DNA from: Heterocephalus glaber
Taxonomy: Eukaryota; Chordata; Mammalia; Rodentia; Bathyergidae
Assembly: GCF_000247695.1 (NCBI RefSeq)
Contig: NW_004624843.1
Coordinates: 3,096,540 to 3,160,539, forward strand
Direction: 5' to 3'
Length of the DNA: 64,000 nt
Shown here: positions 1 through 12,502 of the stretch, piece by piece
How positions within the stretch are numbered: the stretch's first letter is position 1
Layout: each line of letters starts with the position of its first letter
Notes under the pieces: generated by a model
What the model saw: only the letters and a program-made list of their open reading frames with translations
The model's database searches: none
Told to the model about the DNA's origin: nothing
Position numbers and translations under genes: made by a program

Positions 1-855
1 ATAAATAAATAAAAAAGGAATAGATCCTGTTATTTAAATTATTTGTTTCTTCACTCACAGAGAGAAACTTGACAATTGTGAAGAACAATTGTCAAACAAT
101 CCAGAATGAGAAAAGCATACCTAAACCCTAAAGAAAACCCACCGACTCATTTAACTGTGTGGAAGAGTAAAATCATGTCTGCAGAATATGACATTTTTAT
201 CACTACTCTACCCAAAATCCTCATTACTAAAAAGTTTTAGGGAGTTAAAGATGCAGGCTGAAGGTCCAAATTCAGGACAGGCATCAGTTTGCCTCTTATT
301 TACTTCTCTCTTTGATCCTCAAAGAAGAATTTTTCTTGGAATTCAAGTCAATAACTGTGAAGATATGATTATCTCATCTATGCCAGCATAGTGACTGCCG
401 CAAGTTGTGAAACTTTCGAGCATGATCTTGAAACTTCAAGAGTATTGGGCCAGGACGGCTAATTGAAAGAGTTTTCTGGTTGCCCATTCTAGCATTCATG
501 AGGTGTCTGCCAAGTTCACCACACCTGGCTAAGGTAAGGTATAAATAGCTGATTAGTAAACAAATATATCAGTCATATGGTGAGCTATTATTATCTCTTT
601 TTAGTAGTATTGACAAAGTACCCAAAACAGTACAGTATTTCAAAGAGTACTTTTTATCAGTGGGGAAGTAAAGTGGTTCATTCTAATAGCATCCTGTTTA
701 CAAAATGTTTTCCTCACATCACCTGTGAATTCAACCCATTTACCTCCAGGGCTCAAAGAGTAACGAGTACATGGTTACAATTTATGTCCTTCAGCTCATT
801 CACAAGAAGAGTAGTTCATGTGTTCTAATTTCAGGCCACTTTAGGAGTCTAAATA
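1..855. other. Unassigned AT-rich non-coding stretch
   Basis: No exon, SINE or LTR is recognised here. Short open frames (for example 188-391) lack codon bias, splice context or a familiar protein match. Probably intergenic or intronic DNA. Confidence 0.5.
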
Positions 856-858
856 AAA

Positions 859-979
859 CTACAGATCCAAGGGCCGAGGATTTAGCTCAGTGGTTTTGCT
901 GCCTGCTGCGCAAGCGCAAAGACTCGAGTTCGATCCCCAGTACCAAAAAAAAAACCCAAAAAAAACCTACAGATCCAAA
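859..979 (+). mobile_element. ID SINE (tRNA-Ala-derived) with target-site duplication
   Basis: The body (about 871-950) has the Pol III A-box-like TTTAGCTCAGTGG and B-box-like GTTCGATCCCC of ID elements, followed by an A-rich tail. It is flanked by the perfect 12-base direct repeat CTACAGATCCAA at 859-870 and 968-979. The clean duplication and intact boxes suggest a fairly young L1-mobilised insertion. It is not a functional tRNA, since the body does not keep a cloverleaf. Confidence 0.9.
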
Positions 980-3900
980 TTAACTGTAAAAAAGGGGTAC
1001 CATCCAGATCAAATTTCGAGGTTTCTGGTCATCCTGCTCTAAAGTCTAAAGCTCATTCTCATTCTCTACTGGGGTCCTTGGGGTGCTGATCATAAACAAA
1101 GATTCTTAGGTATGAGGAAATATATCTCCACTGAACAAAAAGTTCTGGTGATTCTAGTGAACACCAGATTTGAGATCAAGCACTCTTTGTGATTAACAGA
1201 ACCCAGTTTAAAAAAAAAAATTCCTTACGGATGCAGCAGGTGAGGTGTGCGATGGATTTCTCAACCTGATTTGTAGAACTCCTTTTAGTAAAATTACAGC
1301 TATGGAGGGGAGAGGGAAAGGAAACCCATAGGCAAGATAAATGAATGTATGAAAAATTAAAACATATCGTATACATTCTATTTTACAGATAGTATGCTAT
1401 CTAATGACTAAATCATTATCGGTGGTCTCCTGCTAGATGAAAATGGCACTTTAATTAAACAAATATTATGAATTTTTCTGTTTATAAAGAAGTCTACATA
1501 TTACTCTCTCTAGGTCAGATTTGTGGCGTGAAACTTCTTAAATTACAACTGGAACTTTACACAAAATGACTTCCGTGTTTAAATTACTAAGATCCTTTGG
1601 ATACAATTCAAGAAAAACCTGACTTAGACAAACGCTGTCTCAAATTGAAAAAAGTAATTAATCTTTTTTATAAAAATAGAATAACATGTAAGTTTAAATT
1701 TTTTCTTAAGTGAAAGCCAACATCATCATTCCTAAAAAAGGTAAAAGTTTAAAAAGTAGCTAGAATACACATCATTAAATTGTACCCTTAACCTTTATAT
1801 AGTAAGCTACACATGTGCACACACAATCTCACACACACTACGGGCACACACATTTTTAAATCTACTATGTGTATGTAGTATATGCATATGGATCATTATA
1901 TAATCTTGATTTATTATTCATTTCCTAGATTCTACTTGGCAATAATTATCCTTTATCTATCAATTAAAACCTATTGCAAATTCATTCACGCCTCCCACAA
2001 ATTAACACACCCTTCCAAAAAGAATACATAATCTGGTAAGTAGAGATGCAAAGGCAGAAGGCAGCCTTTTTCAATGAGAGATTAACTTACACTATTGTTT
2101 TCTCACAATTTTTATCAAAAAATAATTGCAGTCAACCCTAAAATTATATTCTTGGTCGATACTTTATCAGCAAAATTTAGTTTCAAGATCAGCAGTAAGA
2201 AGCAGAGGATTTTGTGAGGTAAATGCCACCATTTCAAATCCCAGAGTCAATTCACAGTAGCTACTTAAGAGATGCAAAAGGCCTGGCAAGAGCATTTATT
2301 TCCTGCAAGAATCCTATGCAAGCAAACTGTCCATTCAGCAATTCTGCAGGCTACTGTTTCCCCATGCGACAGGCCCACTTATTCATAAACAAATCATTAA
2401 CATTCTTGACATAAATCCATAGTGGACCATTAATCCCAACTATGATAATGTTTTAGTACATTTGCTCTGCCCACCATGAATGGGAGTGTTGTCTAGCAGA
2501 ACCCATCCCTGACAAATAACAGCCAAATTATGCCCCGTGAGAAAACTTGGAGAATGAACAGCTTACACACCAATTACCGTCTCATTATCTGGCTCATGCC
2601 GAAACAGATCCTGTATGCTTTGAGTGAAATGTAGATTTTTCTTACTCAGGCCAAAAAATACAATTATATACAAACCATTTGCTAAGGTGATTTTTGTTGC
2701 TCAAAGTCAACTACAAGCCACACTCTGGGGACATTCCTCATCAAAGCAGATCAGTAAGCACTACTTAAGGGAAAACAATATCCCTGTATAAATAAAAAAT
2801 AGCAAAGATTGTAGTAACTGTAATAACTAGTGGTTACAATGGCATTTCAGCATTCATTATATTCTGCTTAAGAGTTATCAGAAAGGGGATATAAAGGATA
2901 GAAAAGTGATAGAGCATAAGAGACTTAAAGGTCCGTAGACTCTATGATCTAACACTTTTGCTTACATTCAGCTTATAAATCCTCCAAATAGAACTTGAAC
3001 AAGAAATTACATAGTAACCAAAAACATTCCATAAGAAGTATTCTGCTCTTTGCTTATGTTCTAAGCTAAATGGATCCAACTCCAGCTCTTTAACCATGGT
3101 CTCCATCATAAGTTAAAGATACTGAGAACACTTGGATGGATTCCAACATTTTGGGGTTTTTTTCAATATTAAAGAAATTTATTTCACCATAATGAATGTA
3201 TTTAATTAGAAATGGGTGCTGAGTATCAACAAATATTTTGTTACCTCCAACAAGACAATATTAAATAAATACATTTCTCCACACTTAATTAGATACGGAA
3301 AAGATAAGATGAAGAAAAAACAGTACATGCAGGAAAACGCACTTTGGTACAAAATCAAGTGAATCATGGGAAGAGAGATAAAGAGTCCATGAATTTCTAA
3401 ACATATAAGAAAAATACCTAGTCTAGAAGGTGTCATTTAGTCATATCATATAATGAGAGAAGTGTACAGTGTTTCTCTTACCTAAGTAAAGGGGATACAG
3501 AGGAATAACAAAAACAGATACTTTGTATCTGTTTATCTATGTTTATCTATTATCATGTTTATTTATTATCATTGTTTATCTATACATGAAAAGCAAACCC
3601 TAGAAAATAAGTTAAAAATAATATGAAATTGGTAAGAAAATAATCGTGCTGAGAACAAAGGAAAAATATTAATTATGCCAAAATATACATAGAATAGGTA
3701 CTCTAAAATCTGATAGAAAAAAATCACAAATTTAGTTATCTTCATTCGTAAATGACATAGATAAATTTAAGTATGAAAAATTTCAAAGACAGTTTAATAA
3801 TTTTAAAAGTATTAGGCAAATACCACTAAGAAATTGTTCAAAATTGTACAGAATATGAGATACTTGGTCAATACTTAACATGTTTCATGCAAAAAAAAAA

Positions 3901-4134
3901 AAAACTACAGTATTATTAGGAAATGAGCTGAGAGATTAGCAAATGAAAATCATGGAAAAAAAAGAAATTAAGAAACCTATCATACATTTATTCTTAATGG
4001 TATTTGCCTAATATTTTTGAAATCATTAAACTGTCTTCGAAATTTTGCAAAATTTTAAGTGTTGGTGGCCCTAGTTATACCTACCAGCCACCTGCTGAGT
4101 GAGACCCAGGCTTGTGTTGGCTCAGATATTTGCA
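980..4134. other. Unassigned AT-rich sequence
   Basis: No recognisable exon or confident repeat. There is an imperfect CA-rich patch near 1810-1850 and a TTTATCTAT-like low-complexity stretch at about 3522-3586. Open frames here are 60-76 codons and look like chance. Confidence 0.45.
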
Positions 4135-4199
4135 TTGGTTTCTCCAGAAGGTATCCAGCAGAGGCTGGGTAGAAAGGACCTTCTAAAATTTTGTATATA

Positions 4200-4330
4200 C
4201 AGGAATCACCAAGGGATCTTGCAGAAATGCAGGTTGTGTGTCTGGGGGTCCAGGGCACCAGATAATCTGCATTTCCATCAAACCTCCGCATGATGTGGTA
4301 CCACTCCCTCCAGACCACACTTTGAAAAGC
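4200..4330 (+). mobile_element. MER5-like hAT DNA transposon relic
   Basis: The segment carries the hAT/MER5A hallmarks in order: GGAATCACC, AGAAATGCAGG, AATCTGCATTT, then an end resembling CCACACTTTGAAAAGCA. It is non-autonomous, ancient and non-coding. Confidence 0.6.
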
Positions 4331-4814
4331 ATAATAGAGAGAACTATGTTCTGATAATGGCCTGGAAGACCAGCTTCTTATTTCTCTTTCAGCATGATGT
4401 GAAAGCCTCCTCTTCTGTTCAATTTTGCTTTCCTTATTACTGATATCATTACTAATTTAATAAGTAAAATCTAAAGTCAAATTTCACGTGACCCTTAGAG
4501 TAAGACTGAAAGTGCAGAAATATTAAGAAAATTTGTACAACATTAGTGTAAGAAGAAAGACCCTACTGATGACCAGGATTTCAATCTTACTGTACCCTTC
4601 CATTAAATAAAGGAAAAGGCTGTGCACATAGCACTAATTTTCCCTCGGCCTCGGTACCTTGACCCATAAAAATGCAAGTGGAAAATAATGACTGCACAGT
4701 CTTAGCACAGGATAAAATAAAAACATGAGAAGTGCTTTAGCACAACAGGTCTTTGGTGATTGTCAAACAGTATTCAGTCTAATCCTGGGTCTGGTAGCAT
4801 GAGCTTAATTTGGT

Positions 4815-4880
4815 ATAAAAGACCCAGCTGGATTTGAGTCCTTGCTCTGCTATTTATTAGCTTCTCATCTGTAGGAAATC
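4815..4880 (+). mobile_element. MIR SINE fragment
   Basis: The string GGATTTGAGTCCTTGCTCTG followed by a cell of CTATTTATTAGCTT matches the tRNA-like to core transition of MIR. Short and diverged. Confidence 0.4.
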
Positions 4881-4887
4881 GCTTAGT

Positions 4888-5096
4888 CCAGAGCTTCTCA
4901 GATGCAACTGGGAAACCTGTGCCAAATTGACCATGTAATAATTGCTTGATAAAAATTCAGTTTCCACTGCCCACCACCACAAGGGTAGAAACCAACAGTG
5001 ACCAAGGACTCTCATTCAAAAGGTCTGAGGTGCAATTTTAATTTCTGTATTTTGCAAATGTTTCCCTAAGCAGGAATTAGAAACCACTGCCACCAC
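4888..5096 (+). mobile_element. MER5-like hAT relic
   Basis: It starts with AGAGCTTCTCAGATGCAA and ends with TTAGAAACCACTGCC, with TTTCTGTATTTTGCAAATGTTTCC between. This order fits a diverged MER5A/B element, possibly with an internal insertion around 4970-5010. Confidence 0.5.
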
Positions 5097-7233
5097 CCTT
5101 TGAGCCTCAGACGTCTCACATGTGATGTGATACCCAACCTTCCCTGCCCCAAGAGAGCTAGGACAATAGGGCCTGGAAACAGGCAGAGCACAGTGACTGT
5201 GTCCCCACTGCAGCCCTGGACACAGACTGAAGGATTAACTCAGTGACTCGCCCTGAGCTGGAGAAGCCACTTGCCTGGAATTCGCTTTCCATTCACTACT
5301 GCAGCCGTAAGTGGACCAAGAGCGTTTGCACATTCCAGTTCCTGGTATCTTTTTTTCCTCCTTTAGTTACACAAACAATTCAATCACTGCCCAGCACCCT
5401 GGCTCACAGGGAGATGGCTTCACAGAATCGTTCCACCTCTGAGGGGATCGTGACTGGTGCCCTCGCACATTCTGCAAAGCACAGCAGCCAGTGTGCAGCC
5501 AGACCCCAGGAAGTCAGGCCGTGTCAAGTGCAGCAGCCTTATCAGCCACTAAGAACAGAGTCTGCGATCAGAAAGGAAGAATTTCTCTCTCATAACACAC
5601 TGTTTCATGCCTCTTTCACGACTTCCCTTCTGGTTTACCTTGGATGTGGATGTAATCCAAGTAACAACTGTCACAAAGGAACACGTTATTTCCACCCTCT
5701 GGTTTCAGAAGATAAAGATCTCATTTGCAATTACAAATCTTAGGTGGAATAGAATAGGGCTTATAAAACATATTTATGCAGAAGGCAGCTGGGTTTTTAT
5801 GAAGAGACCTGGGAGCTTTTTTCAAAAGCATAAATTGCATTTGCTTCACTGTCTCCATTTGTCCTCTCTCCTCTCCCTCTCCCCCCTCCTCCCCCTCATC
5901 CTTCCTTTCTTCTAATAGCACTTGGAATTCTATTAACTCACTGAAATGTATCCTAACCAACCAGAATATTATTTCTTGGCCCTTTCTGTCAAACAAATGC
6001 AGCCTGTAACTCCTACAGGACAATGACCCAGAAAGGGAATAGGATGTAGAAAAGAGACAGACAGCTGTGGACCAGAGACGACAGCTCTGCTTTCCAATCC
6101 TAGAGTCCTGCAGGTACTGAAGATTACAGAAGCAGGCCCGGTGTAGCTGACACTATTTGGTAAATGATGAATGATACTTAGCTTTTATGGCTGGGGATTT
6201 GGCTGGAGAATATTGGGGGGGAAACCAAGAGAGATCTGAATTATAAGAAAAGCATGCTCACTCTAAAAGGAAAACTGCTGCTGAATTCTAGTCAAGAGTG
6301 GCAAGCAAGGAGATGAAAGTAACCCTGCCAGGCTATCACTGTTTTCAAGAAAGCCACATCTGAGAAGAACCACATACTACAGTAGGTGAAGTCTGATCTT
6401 CTGGGGCTTGATATAATTTAAAAATTCTAAAAGCTCTATATTGGCCAAAGGAAAGACGCCAGCAAGGCAGATGTGGGTTGTTTACCATTATCTAGATAGT
6501 AGCTGTGACAGGGAAACTGGGTGGTCACAAGAACCTGTTTTCACCCCATGCTGCAGTCACTCCGCTAGCTATAGCCCATTTCTCTGCCTTCCTCAGAACT
6601 GGCACTAACAACCAAGTTGTAACAATAAAATGTGAGCAGGAAGAATGTGTGTCTCTGAGGAGCAGAGACTTTAAAAAAGCAGGTCTCCCCATCACCCTCA
6701 TGCTCTCTCTGTGCTCTTCCTGCTACTATGGAGGTACAGACAACTATGAGACCACACTGAGGAGGAAGCTTGGGTCCCTGAATCACCACATGGAAGACAC
6801 CCAGCAACCGTCCAGGACAACAGCTTTGCGCTGAGGCTTGGAAAAACAAATATCCATAGGGTTTTAATTCATTTTATATGTTAGAGCCTATTAATTACCA
6901 CATCCTAGCGGGACTTATTTAGCATGGCTTCAATAGTAATTTTCGGGTTTGGAAAATAGTGATCCTTTGTTATCCTTGAGATGTCCTGACTTCAGATGGG
7001 AGTGGAAGACTACCCACTTTTCTCTCCTGAACAATCTGATCTTTATTTCTAATTATAATAGGTTCTCCATGTCTATTTAGTTTGCTTTTTATCTGTCAAA
7101 TGCTTAAAGGCAAAAATTAAAATGGTCCAGAGAACTCGGAAAAGTACTTTTGATCAGAATGATTGGCAGGCTACCAAGACATGCCTATCATGGACAGGAG
7201 AGAGTGAACAAACATTTTGAAACTCTTCCCACA
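5097..7233. other. Unassigned sequence with a pyrimidine-rich tract
   Basis: No exon identified. A C/T-rich tract lies at about 5855-5914. A 166-codon open frame at 5243-5743 has no recognisable domain. The rest shows no repeat I can name. Confidence 0.45.
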
Positions 7234-7666
7234 TGTTATGGCGTGGGTCTAGATGTCCGCTCAAAGCCTCACGTGGTCATAGGTGAGTGACTCTAGAGTG
7301 TGTGATGCTAAGATTAAGGGTGTGTGATTACTGAAACACTACCCTGAGTGACCGGTTTGGCACCGCCCTAATCCCGGTAGTCTGAATAAGATAAAAGGGC
7401 AGAAAGATGCTGTTAAGGTCTCTTGCTGCTTTTGCTACCTTGTGGGTACCATGAGCTGTTTCTCCTCTGAGACATCCCTCCCACCTCTCTTGTTGCTTTT
7501 GCTGTTTCAGCTGCCATAAACTTTTACCCCTCTGCCACCCCTCACCCTGGAGCCTGTGGATTATGGACTGAAACCTCTACAAAGTGTGAGATAAATAAAT
7601 CCTTTCCCCTTTAAATTTTGGCACCAGATATTTTGTCTCAGCAACGACAGAAAAGTAACTAACACA
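7234..7666 (+). mobile_element. Solo LTR, MaLR-like
   Basis: It begins TGTTATGG and ends AACTAACACA, with the MaLR-type 3' signature: GGACTGAAACCTCTACAAA, a GTGAGATAAATAAA polyadenylation-like region, then TATTTTGTCTCAGCAACGACAG. Flanking pentamers CCACA and TCACA match at 4 of 5 bases, consistent with a 5-bp duplication. About 430 bp with no internal retroviral region, so a solo LTR. Related copies lie at 21880-22270 and 31155-31551. Confidence 0.75.
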
Positions 7667-9939
7667 TCACATAATCATTTTCAATTTTCAAATCACAAAC
7701 TATCTCCCAAAATATCTACCTTCCTGCCCTTCATTATATGCTTACTGCCCTTTCTGTCACCTGAGATGGCTTCCAAGAAAATTTAGTATCAGAAAGGATA
7801 TAATTAAACTTAACAAAATAATTTAAAATGCAAAGTGAAAGGGAGGATGTGTTCGAAGAAAAGAGCAGGGCACAAAAGCCTAGAGAGGAGAAGAGAAGGT
7901 AGAGCCTTCAAGACACTTTACCCAGTATCTTTTCCTACACAGGTAAAGATAAAGGTCAAAGAATATAGTTTCTTGTCTTATAACTTTACTTCTGTACGTC
8001 CAGATGTTTTATTAGACAAGTAGAAAAGAAACTGGATGCCATGTGCCAATATGGTGCTAGCAGCCAGCAGTGGATGTTGGCAGTTCAGGAAACAAGATCC
8101 CTTTAGACAGGTTCTGGTACCAGCCAGTAACCGCTGTCTGCCTCCAGGGGAACCCTAAAAACTAAGCGAAGGCCTTTGCAAACAGTCAAGGAGGGTTAAT
8201 CACTTTTTCCATTTACTTCCACCCAATAGGATTTAATTAAGTATACTTTAATTAAATTTTAATCAAGCTTTCTGTGGCTGTAGACAGCCACTGCTGAAAA
8301 CTAAATTAACTGGTATATTTTTAAACCTCTTTCCAAAGAAAGCTACCTTATAATGAAAACGTGGATTGTGGCGATGTATTGTCTCCTCCAAAGTGGAAAA
8401 AGGCCAGGAACAGGGAAATGATTACATAAAAGAGATCAATCATACAAAGAAATGTGTGGACAAATACGGGAGGCTGGATCAGAGGAAAATGTTAGCCACA
8501 AATCAGAGATGAGAAAAGAAGCAACACTGAATTCAACACTACAGTACAATGCTTCTATACAAGTTGCTAAGAAGTGAGGTGCTCCGTGAAATCCAATGTC
8601 TGTCTTTCTAGGTCCTTCACTCATTTGTGCGTTCAGCACATTTATGGACAGACACTATCCTGGGGACAGTGGTCCAAATACAGAGTTGATCTCTCCAACT
8701 GCTAAGTCTTTAGTGGACTGCATAGAATTAGAAATCTTCCTTTGCATATTTGTGGCTTTCTTAGACGACATGAGTACATTTTAGCTGTTGGGTGATCTTG
8801 CCTATTGCCCACTGGAACATAAATCATGTTACTGGGATTAAATGGAGAAAATAAGTTAATGAGAAATGAAAGCCTTTCTGTCTTTAAGCCATGAAGTCAC
8901 CATTATATTTTCATCACACATTTGTGAGCTCTCCGTCCCTTCCCTAGAACATAACCTATGGGCTTGGTGGCAGCTATTTCAGTGCATGAGGACTCTCTCA
9001 TCTGCTTCTGACCAGGTTGTGTTCTGCATAAATAAGCTCATCAGAAGAGTATCTTTTCAATAAAGAAAGCAACACATCACAGCTTCATGTAGACCTTCTG
9101 GCAGCAATAGGAAAATGTTGGGCATTATTAGCAAATTTTGATTAATCAGAAATTTAAGAAAACTATATGCTCTACGTCACTGAATGTCTTACTTTACTTA
9201 AGGTTGGACATAATTCTCAAAATAACTGTGGATTTCTCTAACGAATAAGAATGTTAGTGGGTCCCAACTTATTCTTCTGAAACTAATGGCAATTTTACCG
9301 TCTTACAAATACAGAAAGTATAGACTAGTTTAGTGTGTAACAGCCCCAGACCCACACTGTTTTTAAAGTTATGGTCTCTTTTTCTTGGAATCTTGGAATT
9401 TATTAGAATTTTTCTATTTGGGGGTTAAAAATAGAAAAACAAAAAAGAAATTCCTATTTGAGAGTTCTACCTACTTGGTTTCTTTTTTCCAACAATACTG
9501 TGCATCCTAAGTCATGTTTCAAATAGAATTGCCTTCAATGTCTTTGAATTGGGTATCCAAAAGTTTCCTCCAGAGAAACTGATAATTCTCCTTCAAAGAA
9601 CAACATTTTGAAGTTCACCTAGAGATGAAGTAATAATCCATCCCCCAGAGATGTTATAGCTGTCACATGTTGGAAGATTTGTTTATTTTCTTCCTCCTCT
9701 GTCAAGACAAACACAGCCCTGGTTCCTGTTCAGCAGAAAGAGGGAGGGACTCCCATGAGAATGTAACTAAGAAATGGGAACAAGTCTGAGCTCATTGTCT
9801 AGATTTTACCTGGAGCTGGAAGGGAACTAAATGTGGGCAAGTGCCCTCTTAATGCTCTGTTTTCCACGCTAAAATTGCTCTATAAAATGCTAACAGGAAT
9901 GGAGCCCAAAGACAAACTAAAAGGTTTATTTGTTTTTTC
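7667..9939. other. Unassigned AT-rich sequence
   Basis: No exon or confident repeat. A TTAATTAA-rich cluster is at 8225-8275, and a 5'-ATTTATGGACAGACACTATC-type segment near 8640 could be an old interspersed repeat. Open frames are 60-67 codons. Confidence 0.45.
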
Positions 9940-10008
9940 TGGCTGCTGGGGCTGTTACCCAGGGCCTATGCTTGCTAGGCCAATGCTGTACCAGCTTACA
10001 TCGCCATC
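9940..10008 (-). mobile_element. ID SINE, antisense and diverged
   Basis: Read on the minus strand it gives GTAAGCTGGTACAGC, GCCTAGCAAGCATA and GGCCCTGGGT in ID order, ending near CCCCAGCAGCC. It abuts the B1-ID dimer that follows on the plus strand. Confidence 0.65.
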
Positions 10009-10028
10009 TCTATAAAGTTTCTTTTATA

Positions 10029-10243
10029 GACAGCTGTGGTAGCACACACATGTGTAATCCCAGAACTCAGGAAGCTGAGGCAGGAAGATTACCACCAGTT
10101 CAAGGCCAGCCTGAACTACATAGCGAGATCTTGTCTCAAAAAAAAAAAAAAAAACAGTAGGGCCAGGGATTTAGCTCACTGGTTCTACTACCTGCTTTGC
10201 AAGAGAAAGGTCCTGAGTTCAATCCCCAGTACAAAAAAAAAAA
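10029..10243 (+). mobile_element. B1-ID dimeric SINE
   Basis: The B1 monomer (about 10029-10138) carries GTAATCCCAGAACTCAGGA, GCTGAGGCAGGA and AGCCTGAACTACATAGCGAG, then an A-run. An ID monomer follows at 10160-10231 with GGGATTTAGCTCACTGG and GTTCAATCCCCAGTAC, then a second A-tail. The 7SL plus tRNA-like dimer is typical of certain non-murid rodents. Confidence 0.9.
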
Positions 10244-10299
10244 GTAAATAATAAGTAAATAAAAAGATCTATAATGCAGGTTGAAGGAAAGTACTTACC

Positions 10300-10447
10300 A
10301 CATAATCCCTCCCAAACAGGTAGTAGTATTCCCATTTTACATGTGAAAAATCAAAAATGAAGATCAGTCCCTTAACCCACAGCACAGTGAGGTTAGTAGA
10401 AGAGACAGGATCAGCGCCCAGGACTTCTAACCCTGGGTTCCCCTCAT
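10300..10447 (-). mobile_element. MIR SINE, antisense
   Basis: The strings TATTCCCATTTTACATGTG, ACAGTGAGGTTAGTAG and CCCAGGACTTCTAACCC follow the order of reverse-complement MIR (polarity CCATTTTACAGATG to GGTTAAGT to tRNA part). Confidence 0.65.
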
Positions 10448-10649
10448 CCTCCTGGCCCATCCTGAAGCACACACTCTCACCCCACCTTGTCCCAGGACCC
10501 AGGGCTCCCAAGTACTCTTAACAAAACTCTCTTCTTGCCCAATGCAAACGAATGACGCCAGGGAAGAGGAGTAAGGATGTAATGCTGGGTCCACGCAATA
10601 AAACACAGTGCATCAAGGAGAACAGAGAGAGAGAAAGAACATCCAAGAG

Positions 10650-10775
10650 GAGTCAGTCAGACCTGAGCTCCATCCCAGACTCTGTGACTTACCAACCTTG
10701 CAACTCTAGACAAACAAGTTAACCTTTCTAAGCCTCCCTTTTTCATGAGTGAAATGGCCGATTTCCACAGTCTCT
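10650..10775 (+). mobile_element. MIR SINE
   Basis: It contains AGACCTGAGCTCCATCCC, TGTGACTTACCAACCTTG, AAGTTAACCTTTCTAAGCC and GTGAAATGG in MIR order. Confidence 0.65.
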
Positions 10776-11325
10776 GAGAATGGAGCTCAGTGGGTGGAAG
10801 GCAGGGCCTGGCCCACAGGGGGCGCCCTCCTCCCTCACCCCAGACCCGACACCCAGGCAAGCACACCTCATTCAACCTGGCCAGGGTCTTGGTCACTGAG
10901 TTTCACCTCTGTCGGGGGGCCTGTCTGCACCACCCAGCTGCACCAAGGGTCAGCTTTTTTCAATTAGGGAAATTAAATTCAGAGGAGCTGAGCCAACTGC
11001 AAAGGCCAAATTTAGAACCCAGAAAGGCAGAGAAAGTGTTGATTTAAGAGAAGGGCAATCTGCACATCTCAGGCCCGAGGCCCAACTCCGAGCCTAATGA
11101 ACTGCTCACAGTTCTTCCTCTGAGCAACTTCTCAGCCCCAAGCGTGTGGACTGCAGCGTCCAGGCTATGCGAGGCCCCTTCCTGAAATCTCTGCCAATCC
11201 TATAGTCTCGTGCTCCCCAAGAATGAACATCAGATCTTCCTTCTCAGCCCTCAGGACAACAAATACATGACACTAAGTACAGACATATATTTGGATGACT
11301 TTTGTCAATCAAAAACCAACATATT

Positions 11326-11532
11326 AACCAGGAGTGGTCATGTATGTCTGTAATCCCAGCACTCTGGGAGGCTGAGGCAGGAGGATTGCAAGTTTGAGCC
11401 CTGCCTGGACAATTTAATGAGTTAGTGAGACCTTGTCTCAAGATAAAAAAAAAAAATAAAAAAAAATAAGAGGTAGGGATGTAGCTCAGTGCAAAGGCCC
11501 TGGGTTCCATCCCTAGTATTTCAAAAAGAGAA
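11326..11532 (+). mobile_element. B1-ID dimeric SINE
   Basis: A B1 half with TGTAATCCCAGCACTCTGGG and GGAGGATTGCAAG is followed by an A-rich linker (about 11441-11468). A shortened ID half follows (11470-11520: GGTAGGGATGTAGCTCAGTG, GGTTCCATCCC). The ID half has lost bases between its A and B boxes. Confidence 0.9.
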
Positions 11533-11899
11533 AACAATTAAGATATGTTAAATGCATGTCCCAACTTCCCCAAATAATACTAACATGCACTAATAAGGTA
11601 TAAAAAAACCTAAATCCTATCATGTCTTCATCTACACTACCCAAAGACTCTTGATTTAAAATAAAACAAAAATTTGCCAGTAAATTCACTATCAATTACC
11701 ACAAACGAGTACAAACTACCCTCAGCCGTGTGGGATTTAATACAGAACAGAGCAGGACAGGAACACAAGGGTTCAATCATGACATTTTACACCAGGACAG
11801 ACTTTCCATGTGAGCCTGGCCAAGTCAGGAAACTACAGCATGGAGGGAAGATGGACATGCCTATAAACAGAAAGTAGAAGAGCAATAATATCTGATGTA

Positions 11900-12165
11900 A
11901 TTAGGACTCTGTCCCAGGCGCCCATCTAAGTGCTTTGTAAATGGCACTACTTTTCATTCATAGAAGGAGGCTGCATGGCTGGTATTATTCATAGCCCACT
12001 CTACGATGAAGCAGAGGCCAAGACACCCTAAATAACCTGTCCACTGGTTCATCTCTATCAAGCAGGAGGGTGAGGATTTAAACCCATGTCCTGCGACTTG
12101 GCAGCCCTAATCATTGCTCTTGTCTGAAGACCTCTTAGAGGGCAGAATTCCCAGACCGGAGTGAG
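11900..12165 (-). mobile_element. MIR SINE, antisense
   Basis: Reads CATCTAAGTGCTTTGTAAAT, a GTATTATTCATAGCCCAC-like core, a GAAGCAGAGGCCAAG region and a GAGGATTTAAACCCATGTCC tRNA-like end, in antisense MIR order. Somewhat long, so it may include flanking DNA. Confidence 0.6.
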
Positions 12166-12300
12166 CTTGGTATCTTCACCCCAACCACTTCTGCTGCTGA
12201 GACTCCAGAGAGCTGTCAGCCTCAGCGGTCAAGATGTATGTACTTCTCAAGAAGCAGCCATATCCAGAAGGTACTGAAAGCCTTAACCAACTAAAAAACA

Positions 12301-12502
12301 AATCTGAGCCCAGCATGGTGGTGCAGGCCTAGAATCCCAGCACTCTGGGAGGCTGAGGCAGGAGGATCGTAACTTTGAGCCCAATTTAGTGAGATCCTGT
12401 CTCAAAAAATAAAAGGGAAAAGGGGTTGCTGGAAATGTAGCCCAGTGCAAGGGCTCTAGGTTCAAATCCAAGTACTGAAAAAAAATATATATATATATAC
12501 AA
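12301..12502 (+). mobile_element. B1-ID dimeric SINE with TA-repeat tail
   Basis: The B1 half has GAATCCCAGCACTCTGGGAG and GAGGCAGGAGGATCG but a shortened 3' part. The ID half is GGGTTGCTGGAAATGTAGCC, then AGGTTCAAATCCAAGTAC. The tail has grown into an (AT)n microsatellite at 12484-12500. Confidence 0.85.

Noticed and set aside
871..945. tRNA gene suspected from A-box and B-box motifs
   Set aside because: The motifs belong to an ID SINE, with A-tail and target-site duplication; the cloverleaf is not kept. The same holds for the other ID copies.
5243..5743. 166-codon plus-strand open frame
   Set aside because: No recognisable domain, no splice or promoter context, and a start within ordinary non-coding sequence. 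Length is within chance for this base composition.
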